Notes under the pieces: model-generated | The model's database searches: none | Seen by the model: the letters and a program-made list of their open reading frames with translations, nothing else | Told to the model about the DNA's origin: nothing | NCBI GenBank assembly: GCA_022573605.1 | Contig: JACZTQ010000028.1 | Coordinates: 1 to 19,234 of the forward strand | DNA length: 19,234 nt | Source of the DNA: Pseudomonadota bacterium | GTDB lineage: Bacteria > Pseudomonadota > Alphaproteobacteria > Rhodobacterales > Rhodobacteraceae | Direction: 5' to 3' | Part shown: positions 7,284 through 13,993 of the stretch, in pieces | How the letters are laid out: every line of letters begins with the position of its first letter | Position numbering within the stretch: the stretch's first letter is position 1 | Position numbers and translations under genes: made by a program

Positions 7284-8087
7284 ATGCGCATCGACGCGGG
7301 CCGGTTTACGGTCAGACTGGCAGAGTGCGAAGCCGACGTCGCCGCCGCGCAGCGTTTGCGCTACCGCATCTTCGTCGAGGAAATGGGCGCTTCCCCAAGC
7401 CCCGAGAACGCCGCCGACCGCCGCGAACGCGACCGCTTCGACCCCCATTTCGAGCACCTCCTGCTGATCGACAATGAATCGGACCATCCGGATATCGAAC
7501 GCGGCGTGGTCGGCGTCTACCGGCTGCTGCGCGGCGCCCGGGCAAAACAGGGCATCGGCTTCTACGGCGCCGGCGAATACGACCTGACGCTGCTCGAGAA
7601 CCACCCGCGCCAGACCCTGGAACTGGGCCGCTCCTGCGTCGATGCAAACCACCGCGGCGGCGCCGGCATGCATCTGCTCTGGGCCGGTCTCGGCCAGTAT
7701 GTCGGCGAGCACGACATCGGCATCCTGTTCGGCGTGGCGAGCTTCCACGGCGCCGATCCGGCGCCGCTGGCCCAGGCCCTGAGCTACCTGCACCACAACC
7801 ACCTGGCGCCGCCCGACCTGCGGGTCGCCGCGATCGCCGGCAACCGGGCGCGGATGAATATCCTGCCGCCCGAGCGAATCGACAAGGCCGAGGCGATGCG
7901 CCAGATCCCGGCGCTGATCAAGGCCTACATCCGGCTCGGCGGCTTCGTCGGCGATGGCGCCTATATCGACCGCGACTTCAACACCGTCGATGTCTGCCTG
8001 CTGATGGACACCTCGCGCATGGTTGGCCGCTACCGCAAGTTCTACACCCGCCAGCGCGGCGGGGCGATCGACCGCATCCTCGGCTGA
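7284..8087 (+). CDS. olsB: L-ornithine N(alpha)-acyltransferase OlsB (GNAT fold)
   Basis: The 267-residue protein matches the OlsB/hemolysin-like GNAT family, which transfers a 3-hydroxyacyl group from acyl carrier protein to ornithine, the first step of ornithine-lipid synthesis. Visible family features are AQRLRYRIFVEEMGA near the N-terminus, FDPHFEHLLLID, GVVGVYRLLRG, LELGRSCVDANHRGG (the acyl-donor binding region) and LIKAYIRLGGFVGDGAYID near the C-terminus. Length is normal. The ATG at 7284 has GGAAAAGGG upstream. The next gene, 40 bases on, encodes an OlsA-like acyltransferase, so both steps of the pathway are present. Confidence 0.9.
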   Translation: MRIDAGRFTVRLAECEADVAAAQRLRYRIFVEEMGASPSPENAADRRERDRFDPHFEHLLLIDNESDHPDIERGVVGVYRLLRGARAKQGIGFYGAGEYDLTLLENHPRQTLELGRSCVDANHRGGAGMHLLWAGLGQYVGEHDIGILFGVASFHGADPAPLAQALSYLHHNHLAPPDLRVAAIAGNRARMNILPPERIDKAEAMRQIPALIKAYIRLGGFVGDGAYIDRDFNTVDVCLLMDTSRMVGRYRKFYTRQRGGAIDRILG

Positions 8088-8127
8088 CCTGTCCAAAATG
8101 ATATCTGGCCGCATGAATATCTGAAGC

Positions 8128-8946
8128 ATGAACACCTGGAACGCGGAACTGCCGCCGGAACTGCCGCCCCCGACCCTCGGCGGGCGCATCGCCGGCGTCC
8201 TGCGGATGACGGCGTTCATCGTGCTGACGGCGGTGACGCTGGCGGTCTTCCTCACCGGGCGCACCCTGCGCGTCTGGCTCGGGCGCCGGGTCACCTATCA
8301 CTTCGCCTGCGCCCGGCTCTGGTCGCGCGCCGGGCTCTGGCTGACCGGGCTCGCCCTGGTGGTCCGGGGCACGCCGGTGGAGAGCGGCGCGCTGGTCTGC
8401 AACCATTGCAGTTGGGCCGACATCCTGACCCTGCGCTCGGTCAGGCTGATGTATTTCGTCGCCAAGGCCGAGGTGCGGCGCTGGCCGGCGGTCGGTTTCA
8501 TCACCGCCGTTGCCGGCACCATCTACATCGAGCGCCGGCGCAGCCAGGCCAAACGGCAGGAGCAGATCCTGCGCGAGCGCATCGGCGCCAGCCAGTTGCT
8601 GAGTTTTTTCCCCGAGGGCACCTCGACCGACGGGCTTCGGGTGCTGCCGTTCAAGAGCTCGCTGTTCTCCGCCTTCTTTCACGACGATCAGGCGGCCGAT
8701 CTCTGGATCCAGCCGGTCACGCTGCGCTACACCCCGGCGCCGGGCTCCGGCCTGCCGCCCAGCTTCTACGGCTGGTGGGGCGACATGGGGCTGGGGGCGC
8801 ACATCTGGGTGGTGATGAGCCGCTCTTTCGGCGGCCGCGCCGAGGTGATTTTCCATCAGCCGGTCAAACCCCGGGCGTTCCGCGACCGCAAGGCGCTGGC
8901 CGAGCATTGCGGCGCCGTGGTGGCGCGGGGCCTGACCGAAGGCTGA
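8128..8946 (+). CDS. olsA: Lyso-ornithine lipid O-acyltransferase OlsA (PlsC family)
   Basis: The 272-residue protein is a PlsC-type 1-acyl-glycerol-3-phosphate acyltransferase homologue. A membrane segment is predicted near residues 26-46. The catalytic HX4D motif is H93-CSWA-D98 in VCNHCSWADIL, and the substrate motif FFPEGTSTDG lies near residues 160-169. A second acyl chain added to lyso-ornithine lipid is the likely reaction, given olsB just upstream; on sequence alone a phosphatidic-acid role cannot be excluded. The start at 8128 has no strong ribosome-binding site, which may mean translational dependence on olsB. Confidence 0.85.
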   Translation: MNTWNAELPPELPPPTLGGRIAGVLRMTAFIVLTAVTLAVFLTGRTLRVWLGRRVTYHFACARLWSRAGLWLTGLALVVRGTPVESGALVCNHCSWADILTLRSVRLMYFVAKAEVRRWPAVGFITAVAGTIYIERRRSQAKRQEQILRERIGASQLLSFFPEGTSTDGLRVLPFKSSLFSAFFHDDQAADLWIQPVTLRYTPAPGSGLPPSFYGWWGDMGLGAHIWVVMSRSFGGRAEVIFHQPVKPRAFRDRKALAEHCGAVVARGLTEG

Positions 8947-8984
8947 ACGGGTCGAGGCAAGCGCAACCCCGCCGCTGGCGCCCC

Positions 8985-9067
8985 CCTCTCCCTCTGGGCT
9001 TCGCCAGGGGACCGTGGCCGCAGATGCGGCCGCGTAAGCCCCGGAGAAGGGGCTGGGGGAGAGGGCA
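8985..9067. repeat. Composite inverted repeat downstream of olsA
   Basis: A CCCTCTCCCTC-type left arm and a GGGGGAGAGGG right arm enclose a perfect inner palindrome GGCCGCA-GA-TGCGGCC (9016-9031). The CCGTGGCC core resembles the element at 3104-3117. It lies in the 328-base gap 8947-9274, which has no convincing gene; the rest of that gap is plain spacer up to the promoter-like element at 9174. Confidence 0.6.
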
Positions 9068-9173
9068 GTGCCGGCGCCGATGCGGGCGGCGGCGGCTTCC
9101 CCGCCTGCCGCTGCTCAACTTCGTTACCGGCCCGTTGCCGCCGACCGGTTTCCGCGACTGCGTTCCAGAACCC

Positions 9174-9210
9174 GCCGAACCTTACAGGAACCTTACCAAC
9201 GGAGTCATCT
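9174..9210 (+). promoter_or_regulatory. Conserved promoter-like element A of the peptide gene pair
   Basis: A 37-base stretch (GCCGAACCTTACAGGAAC...GTCATCT) is about 29/37 identical to 10083-10119, and both end 65-66 bases before the paralogues' start codons. The sequence between element and gene is much less alike, so the element has been preserved selectively. It has a GGAAC core that recalls ECF-sigma -35 boxes, but I cannot assign a -10 with confidence. Confidence 0.55.
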
Positions 9211-9274
9211 CCCATTAAGGGACGCTCAACTACATTTCCGGAATGATGAACAACTCATGACGGAGGAGCGAGCA

Positions 9275-9838
9275 ATGTCGATCAGGAATGATCTCAAGGG
9301 AACGGCCGTGCCGGCGCCGGCGCTGATGGACCGGCGCACGGCGCTGGCGAGGCTGGGTCTCGGTGCGGCGGTGACCTATGCGGCGCCGATGGTGCTGAAG
9401 CTGAGCGAGGCGCGCGCGCATGGCGGCTCCGGCGGCGGCGGCTCGGGTGGCGGCGGTTCGGGCGGTAGCGGCGGCGACAGCGGTGGCGGCGACAGCGGTG
9501 GTGGCGGTTCGGGCGGTTCCGGCGGTTCGGGCGCCAGCGGCTCAGACTCCAGCGGTCACGGCAGTGCTGGTTCCGGCGCCTCTTCCGCCTCCGGCGGCGC
9601 GGACTCAACCTCGGGTCAGGGCCGCGGCAGGGGCCGTGGCAGAGGCCGGGGTCGTGGCAGGGGCCGTGGCGCCTCCACCGCCAGCACGGCGAGCACGCCG
9701 AGCGCGGCGACTACCCCATCCACCGCGACCACGCCGACCGGCGCGACTTCGCCGACTGGCGCGACTTCGCCGACCGGCCCGAGCGGTCCGTCGTCCGACG
9801 ACAGCGCCACCGCCGGCAGTGGCCCGAGCTCGATCTGA
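9275..9838 (+). CDS. Twin-arginine-signal Gly/Ser/RG-rich peptide, paralogue 1
   Basis: The protein has 187 residues. A conserved leader ends near residue 49: MSIRNDLKGTA, then MDRRTALARLGLGAAVTYAAP, a twin-arginine-like motif with a hydrophobic stretch, then SEARA. The rest is low complexity: GGSGGGGSGG blocks, Ser/Ala runs, about nine GR dipeptides, then STASTPS/TTPTGATSPT repeats, and the end GSGPSSI. No cysteine is present. GGAGGAG eight bases before 9275 fixes the start. Its twin follows at 10185, and a HprK-PqqD gene comes next. The leader plus repetitive core and that neighbour suggest an exported, enzymatically modified peptide substrate. The family is known to me only as Tat-signal Gly-rich small proteins of unknown function. 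Confidence 0.8.
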   Translation: MSIRNDLKGTAVPAPALMDRRTALARLGLGAAVTYAAPMVLKLSEARAHGGSGGGGSGGGGSGGSGGDSGGGDSGGGGSGGSGGSGASGSDSSGHGSAGSGASSASGGADSTSGQGRGRGRGRGRGRGRGRGASTASTASTPSAATTPSTATTPTGATSPTGATSPTGPSGPSSDDSATAGSGPSSI

Positions 9839-9857
9839 TCCTATCGTCTCCGCCAAG

Positions 9858-9891
9858 GGCAACGCCGCATTCGTGCGGCGTTGCCTGTTTT
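9858..9891 (+). terminator. Intrinsic terminator with UUCG loop after paralogue 1
   Basis: GGCAACGCCGCA (9858-9869) pairs perfectly with TGCGGCGTTGCC (9874-9885) around TTCG, followed by TGTTTT. It is a very strong terminator 20 bases after the stop. Nearly the same hairpin follows paralogue 2. Confidence 0.9.
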
Positions 9892-10082
9892 CAGGGCAAT
9901 TGCAAGCAAAGTGGATTTACTTTCTGGATTCGAAATCACGTTGAATAAAAATGTTAGAGCAATATTGAGTTAAACGGGGTCAATTGGGGACTCAAAAATT
10001 ATGTGAATCCAAATGGATAGAGCATCCGAGTCGAATCCATCAGGATAGAAAACGCCTTGGCGCCGGCACGACCGCCGGAGTG
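9892..10082. other. AT-richer spacer between the paralogues, no gene seen
   Basis: Base composition falls well below the surrounding 70% GC. I see no open frame of substance and no clear repeat. It separates terminator 1 from promoter-like element B, so the paralogues are probably independent transcription units. Confidence 0.5.
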
Positions 10083-10119
10083 GCCGAATATTACGGGAAG
10101 CTTACAAATGCCGTCATCT
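10083..10119 (+). promoter_or_regulatory. Conserved promoter-like element B of the peptide gene pair
   Basis: This is the second copy of the 37-base element (GCCGAATATTACGGGAAG...GTCATCT), ending 66 bases before the start at 10185. Retained blocks are GCCGAA, TTAC, GGAA, CTTAC and GTCATCT. Confidence 0.55.
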
Positions 10120-10184
10120 TCTGTTCAGGTCGCCTAGTCTAAAGTAATGGGCCATAGGGTGGTTTTGTATCGGAGGAGCGAACG

Positions 10185-10709
10185 ATGTCGATCAGGAATG
10201 ATCTCAAGGGAACGGCGGCGGCGGCGCCGACGTTGATGGACCGGCGCACGGCGCTGACGCGGCTGGGTCTCGGAGCGGCGGTGACCTATGCGGCGCCGAT
10301 GGTGCTGAGGTTGAGCGAGGCGCACGCGAAAGGCGGCTCTGGCGGCGGTGGCTCGGGTGGCGGTGGCGGTTCGGGCGGTGGTGGTTCCGGCGGGTCCGGC
10401 GGGTCCGGCGGCTCGGGTGGTTCCGGCGCATCCGGCGCTTCGGGTGCATCCGGCGCATCGGGTGCCTCCAGCGCATCCGGCGCATCGGCCGCCAGTGGTC
10501 CGAGTGCGACCAGTGCGGCCAGTGCGGCGAGCGCCCCGTCGGCCGCCTCGGTCGCCTCCGAGGCGTCGGCGCCGTCCGACGGCATCTCCGGCCAGGGCCG
10601 CGGACGGGGTCGTGGTCGCGGGCGTGGTGGCGCCTCGACGGCCAGCGCCGCCAGCACGGCATCCACCGCCAGCACGCCGACGGGCGCGAGCGGCCCGTCG
10701 TCGATCTGA
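10185..10709 (+). CDS. Twin-arginine-signal Gly/Ser/RG-rich peptide, paralogue 2
   Basis: The protein has 174 residues. Its first ~49 residues are almost identical to those of paralogue 1 (MSIRNDLKGTA, MDRRTALTRLGLGAAVTYAAP, then SEAHA). The core differs: a GGSGGGG block, then many GAS/SGA triplets, Ala/Ser/Pro-rich sequence, about six GR dipeptides, and STASTASTPTGAS ending in GPSSI. Leader and last residues are conserved while the core varies in length and composition, the pattern of precursor peptides or of fast-evolving surface repeats. GGAGGAG precedes the start as in paralogue 1. A matching terminator follows, then the HprK-PqqD gene. Confidence 0.8.
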   Translation: MSIRNDLKGTAAAAPTLMDRRTALTRLGLGAAVTYAAPMVLRLSEAHAKGGSGGGGSGGGGGSGGGGSGGSGGSGGSGGSGASGASGASGASGASSASGASAASGPSATSAASAASAPSAASVASEASAPSDGISGQGRGRGRGRGRGGASTASAASTASTASTPTGASGPSSI

Positions 10710-10728
10710 TCCATTAGTCTTCCCCCAG

Positions 10729-10765
10729 GGGCAACGCCGCCATGGTGCGGCGTTGCCCTTTGTGT
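10729..10765 (+). terminator. Intrinsic terminator between paralogue 2 and the kinase gene
   Basis: GGGCAACGCCGC (10729-10740) pairs with GCGGCGTTGCCC (10747-10758) around a six-base loop, followed by a T-rich tail (TTTGTGTTT). It ends within five bases of the kinase start codon, so it should strongly limit kinase expression relative to the peptide. Confidence 0.85.
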
Positions 10766-10769
10766 TTCC

Positions 10770-11993
10770 ATGGGCCGCATGCACGGATCCACCCTCTACC
10801 GCGCCGAAGGGCTCGACCCGCTGGTCGCCATCAGCGATGACGGCCCGCTGATGGCGACCCTTGGCGAGGTGATGCTGGGCTGGAACATCGTGCCGGCACG
10901 GGATCCGCAACCCGGCGCCGAGGTTGCGGTCCGGATCGAGCAAGGCGCCAAGGGCTGGACCTGCTCCGGCACGACCTTCGACAAGCCGGTCACCTACGCC
11001 GATCCGGTCGCCACCGCCTGCAGCCTGATCGCCGCGCTCTACAAGGCCCACACCCTGACCGACCGCGAGGGGCTGTTCCTGCACGCCGCCGGGGTGCGCA
11101 TCGGCCCCCGGGCCGGCGGTGGACTGGTGCTGCTGAGCGGTCATTACCGGGCCGGCAAGAGCGTGGTGACCACCGCCTGCGCCGCCGCCGGGTTACAGGT
11201 CTTCTCCGACGACATCATCCCGCTCGACCCGGACGGGCGGATCGCCCGGGCGCCGGGTCTGGCGATTCGCCTGCGCCTGCCGCTGCCCGACCAGATGGCG
11301 CCGGCGACGCGGGATTTCGTCGCCACCCACCGCATCGCCTCGAGCGAGCGCTACGTCTATATCCGCCCGCCGCCGGACCGCCTGGCGGAGCGCGGCGAGG
11401 CGGCGCCGATCCGCGCCGTGGTGTCGCTGCGCCGGACCGAGGGCGCGCCGGCGCGGCTGTCGCGCCTGGCCCCCGGCGATGCGCTGAGCGAGACCATCCG
11501 GCGCAATTTTGCCCGCGAGACCCCGGCCGGGCGGATCCTCGACGCCTTCGACGGGCTGGTCGCCGAGGTGCCCTGCCTGCGGCTGTCCTACGGCAGCGCC
11601 GAGGAGGCCGCCACCCTGCTGCGCGACACCTTCGAGGGCGCGCTGCCGGAGTTCGACGCCGATACCCAGGCCAAAACCTATTCCGGGAGGAAAAGATCGC
11701 CGGTCAGGCCGCTGGCCGGTGACGCCATGATCCACCGCCACCCCGGCGCCAACGCCCGCGAGCGCGGCGGCCAGGCCTTCCTGACCGATGCCGAGGAGGC
11801 AGTGATTTTCCACCTCAACGCCACCGGCACCGCGCTCTGGCGGCTGCTCGAGCAGCCGACGCCGTTCGGCGAGATTATCGCCGTCTTCGCCGCCGGCTTC
11901 CCGGAGCGTGACGCGGATGCCCTGGTGTCCGACCTGTCCCGCCTGATCCGCGATCTGGCGGGCAGCGGCCTGGTGCGGATCGAGGCGCGGTAG
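10770..11993 (+). CDS. HprK-like kinase fused to a C-terminal PqqD domain
   Basis: The protein has 407 residues. Residues ~95-300 resemble HPr kinase/phosphorylase-type P-loop kinases: LFLHAAGV, a Walker A segment SGHYRAGKSVV (G124, K130, S131), and FSDDIIPL with D147-D148. Residues ~320-407 read as PqqD: FLTDAEEAVIFHLNATGTALWRLL, then LSRLIRDLAGSGLVRI. PqqD domains are RiPP-recognition elements that bind precursor leaders; HprK-like kinases in some lasso-peptide clusters phosphorylate the precursor C-terminus. Together with the two upstream leader peptides this suggests a peptide-modifying enzyme, by inference. ATG at 10770 or 10779 could be the start; neither has a ribosome-binding site. 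The TAG stop comes from a GTAGGG repeat. Confidence 0.85.
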   Translation: MGRMHGSTLYRAEGLDPLVAISDDGPLMATLGEVMLGWNIVPARDPQPGAEVAVRIEQGAKGWTCSGTTFDKPVTYADPVATACSLIAALYKAHTLTDREGLFLHAAGVRIGPRAGGGLVLLSGHYRAGKSVVTTACAAAGLQVFSDDIIPLDPDGRIARAPGLAIRLRLPLPDQMAPATRDFVATHRIASSERYVYIRPPPDRLAERGEAAPIRAVVSLRRTEGAPARLSRLAPGDALSETIRRNFARETPAGRILDAFDGLVAEVPCLRLSYGSAEEAATLLRDTFEGALPEFDADTQAKTYSGRKRSPVRPLAGDAMIHRHPGANARERGGQAFLTDAEEAVIFHLNATGTALWRLLEQPTPFGEIIAVFAAGFPERDADALVSDLSRLIRDLAGSGLVRIEAR

Positions 11994-12013
11994 GGCGGAC
12001 ATGCTTGTCCGCC
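11990..12013. repeat. REP-like GTAGGG repeat supplying the kinase stop codon
   Basis: GTAGGGCGGACAT-GCTTGTCCGCC is a near-perfect member of the family, with GGCGGACA arms in inverted orientation. Its TAG (11991-11993) terminates the HprK-PqqD frame. It also marks the left edge of a lower-GC insert. Confidence 0.85.
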
Positions 12014-12456
12014 CGGCGCGCGGCGGGGGGCAACGCCTGGCGGCAACCGTGGGAAAAGGGTAAGTTCATCAGACCAACCCCCCTTGCGCGATCCCCCACG
12101 AGGACAGGAGGACAAGTGGAAGACCGGGAAGACCGGAAAACGTGCGAGGACTGCACCGCTCCCCACAAGCTACTGAAATTGCGCCTATTCTCGGCCAGCG
12201 TTCGCACGGGATCGCCAACTCAGGAAATGATTAGACATGAATATGCGAACTCAGTATCTGAGTGTTACAGATAGAGCGCGATCAGGTTATTTGACTTACA
12301 GTTTGAGACGTTGAAATTGCAGAGGTTATTCGGTAGATTCCGTTTTACAGCCAGAGGACTCGTCCCCCTCCACAAGGGATATTTGTTCTCGAGGCTGCGG
12401 GCCGGGTGTCGAAAGCCCGGCCCAACTCAAAGAGACCCAACTCAATAGGAGATGTT
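12014..12456. other. Lower-GC leader region of the island gene
   Basis: GC drops to about 50% in this stretch. No convincing gene is present; a frame at 12005-12274 lacks coding character. It contains an operator-like palindrome ACTCAG-TAT-CTGAGT (12249-12263) and a strong hairpin GGGCCGGG/CCCGGCCC (12399-12406 with 12416-12423) ending 33 bases before the downstream start. The hairpin could block or pace translation. Confidence 0.5.
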
Positions 12457-13128
12457 ATGGCAATCACGCCTCAGAAACGCAGGGCAATCGTCGACCGCGA
12501 AAACGCGCTACGCGACTCTTTCTGGCCGGATGCGTCGGAGCGAATTTGGCTCCAGAAGTCCTATGGTGGCTTCGTTGCTGTCCCAAAGACGATGCCCTAT
12601 GTCTGCCGTATCCTGGACGAGATGTCCAAAGATCATCCGCTTGGCGAAACCTATCAGGCATTATGGTCCTTCACTTGGGGCAACAACGCCTTCCTGCGCG
12701 TCAATAAGCCGGACGAAGTCGCATTTGCGGCGGGCTTCAGCGGACAGCGGGGTCGGCGGACGCTGTTTGACCGGATTAAGCGACTGGAGGCACTGAGTTT
12801 CATAGAGGTCCAGCCCTCCGGCAACGACCGGTACGGATTCATCCTCATCCCCAATCCCCATGCTATCATCTTCGCGCACCAAAGAGGTGACGGGCCAAAT
12901 TTGCTGCCCGACGCCGCGAAGGGCCTCACTACGCACGTCATGGCCAATAGCTTCAATGCCTTCCTGGCCCGCGCGCTAGAACTCGGATGCAAGGATGTGA
13001 AGGCCCTTGTCGCCGAGGTGGCTGAGAAGGCGAAACCTAAGGCGAAAGCGCCGAAGGCATCCAGGAAGACCAGAGGCGGGAAACTTGCGAAGCCTCACGC
13101 GGCATCAGCGAAATTACCAATGTTCTAG
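12457..13128 (+). CDS. Unrecognised protein, possible winged-helix (replication- or plasmid-type)
   Basis: The protein has 223 residues and I do not recognise the family. Residues ~55-150 (LGETYQALWSFTWGNNAFLRV, then GQRGRRTLFDRIKRLEALSFI followed by a hairpin-like GNDRYGFILIP) have the layout of a winged-helix domain with a recognition helix and wing. The C-terminal ~40 residues are Lys/Ala/Pro-rich, a typical nucleic-acid-binding tail. AGGAG five bases before ATG 12457 fixes the start; the in-frame GTG at 12406 has none. GC is about 57%, against 70% around it, which points to horizontal transfer. A plasmid or phage origin is plausible but unproven. Confidence 0.7.
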   Translation: MAITPQKRRAIVDRENALRDSFWPDASERIWLQKSYGGFVAVPKTMPYVCRILDEMSKDHPLGETYQALWSFTWGNNAFLRVNKPDEVAFAAGFSGQRGRRTLFDRIKRLEALSFIEVQPSGNDRYGFILIPNPHAIIFAHQRGDGPNLLPDAAKGLTTHVMANSFNAFLARALELGCKDVKALVAEVAEKAKPKAKAPKASRKTRGGKLAKPHAASAKLPMF

Positions 13129-13275
13129 CTTTTCCGGGTTCACAGGAGGAAGCAGGCAGTAAGTAGTGAAAGACTGCCGACCAGTCTCCGTCTCAACGGA
13201 ATTGTCGAAAGCTGTCCCTTTAGCCTCAGCGTTGGTGCAAGCCTGCATGCCCGTAGGACACTGAGCAGACGCTCA

Positions 13276-13335
13276 GTAGGGCAGACATGGTTTCCGCCGC
13301 TGCTGCGGAGGCGGACAAGCATGTCCGCGCCCTAC
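13276..13335. repeat. Head-to-head pair of REP-like GTAGGG repeats
   Basis: A diverged forward copy GTAGGGCAGACAT-GGTTTCCGCC (13276-13298) faces a reverse copy GGCGGACAAGCATGTCCGC-GCCCTAC (13310-13335). A small hairpin CTGAGC-AGAC-GCTCAG (13261-13276) abuts the left copy. The reverse copy starts 10 bases after the stop of the minus-strand lipoprotein. The pair marks the right edge of the lower-GC insert. Confidence 0.8.
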
Positions 13336-13345
13336 CGGGGCGCCG

Positions 13346-13993
13346 CTATTGCGGCTCGCGCATGCTGGTCTGGCGCGGTTGCGCGTCGCCGGCGCGGTCC
13401 TCGAGCTGCGCCGTGCGCACATCTTCCTGGTTGCAGGCGCCCTCGGGCCAGATGCGCAGCAACTCGTCGTATTCGACCACCGCGAAGCCGATCCAGTCGT
13501 AGTAAGCGATATTGCCCCGGAACCAGTCGCCCAGCGGTTTCGGCAGCATGCTGGTCAGCCGTTCGGTCACTTTGGGGGCCGGCCAGAGGCCCAGACGGCT
13601 CGCCGCATGGGGCGAGAAGACGGCGTTCTCGGTGTAGCACACCCCCGGAACCGAGAAGGCGATGAAGGCGTCGGCCGAGATCATTTGCCCGTCGATCACG
13701 ATCCGCTTGCCGGTGTCGATGAATTTCGTATAGGTGCCCACCTTCGAATTGACGATCCCGCCCGCGCCGAAGGTCAACCGGATCTCGCTGTCGGTCTCGG
13801 TATAGTTCGTGGAGGTGCAGGCTCCGGCGAGCAGCACGGCGGCGAGACCGGCACAACGGATCGTCGCCGTGACCCGTATCGGCGCCGGCTGGCGGCGAAA
13901 GCCCGGCCGCGGGAAAGTTGCGTCCCACCAGGCGCGGAGGCTCTGGCGCAAGGCCGCCGTCGAGCGATGTTTCCGAAGCTTTGAATTTTTCAT
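13346..13993 (-). CDS. Lipoprotein with possible degenerate ClpP-like fold
   Basis: The protein has 215 residues. A basic N-terminal stretch of ~40 residues precedes a hydrophobic segment ending in the lipobox LAGAC (CAGLAAVLLAGAC), so it is probably anchored in a membrane by a lipidated cysteine. The region KRIVIDGQMISADAFIAF, then VCYTENAVFSPHAAS, resembles periplasmic ClpP-class proteins of alphaproteobacteria that usually read GPCLSACT and CVTPRAxLGFHAA. Here the usual SAC is SAD, so catalysis may be lost or altered. The start at 13993 is the last ATG before the signal; the basic extension is unusually long for a lipoprotein. The upstream region is AT-rich. Confidence 0.6.
   Translation of the reverse strand: MKNSKLRKHRSTAALRQSLRAWWDATFPRPGFRRQPAPIRVTATIRCAGLAAVLLAGACTSTNYTETDSEIRLTFGAGGIVNSKVGTYTKFIDTGKRIVIDGQMISADAFIAFSVPGVCYTENAVFSPHAASRLGLWPAPKVTERLTSMLPKPLGDWFRGNIAYYDWIGFAVVEYDELLRIWPEGACNQEDVRTAQLEDRAGDAQPRQTSMREPQ

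Noticed and set aside
7173..8294. 373-residue minus-strand open frame
   Set aside because: It is antisense to olsB and the start of olsA; no recognisable domain and typical shadow composition.
10134..11144. 336-residue minus-strand frame rich in TGRTG and AGCAG repeats
   Set aside because: It is the complement of the Gly/Ser-coding repeats and the kinase N-terminus. The plus frames have ribosome-binding sites, leaders and terminators.
12005..12274. 89-residue plus-strand frame after the kinase
   Set aside because: It begins inside the GTAGGG repeat and has no ribosome-binding site or coding character.
12320..12370. Possible tRNA 3' end or attachment site in the lower-GC insert
   Set aside because: The sequence has no T-arm consensus or acceptor pairing, and no matching second copy was found at the other edge.
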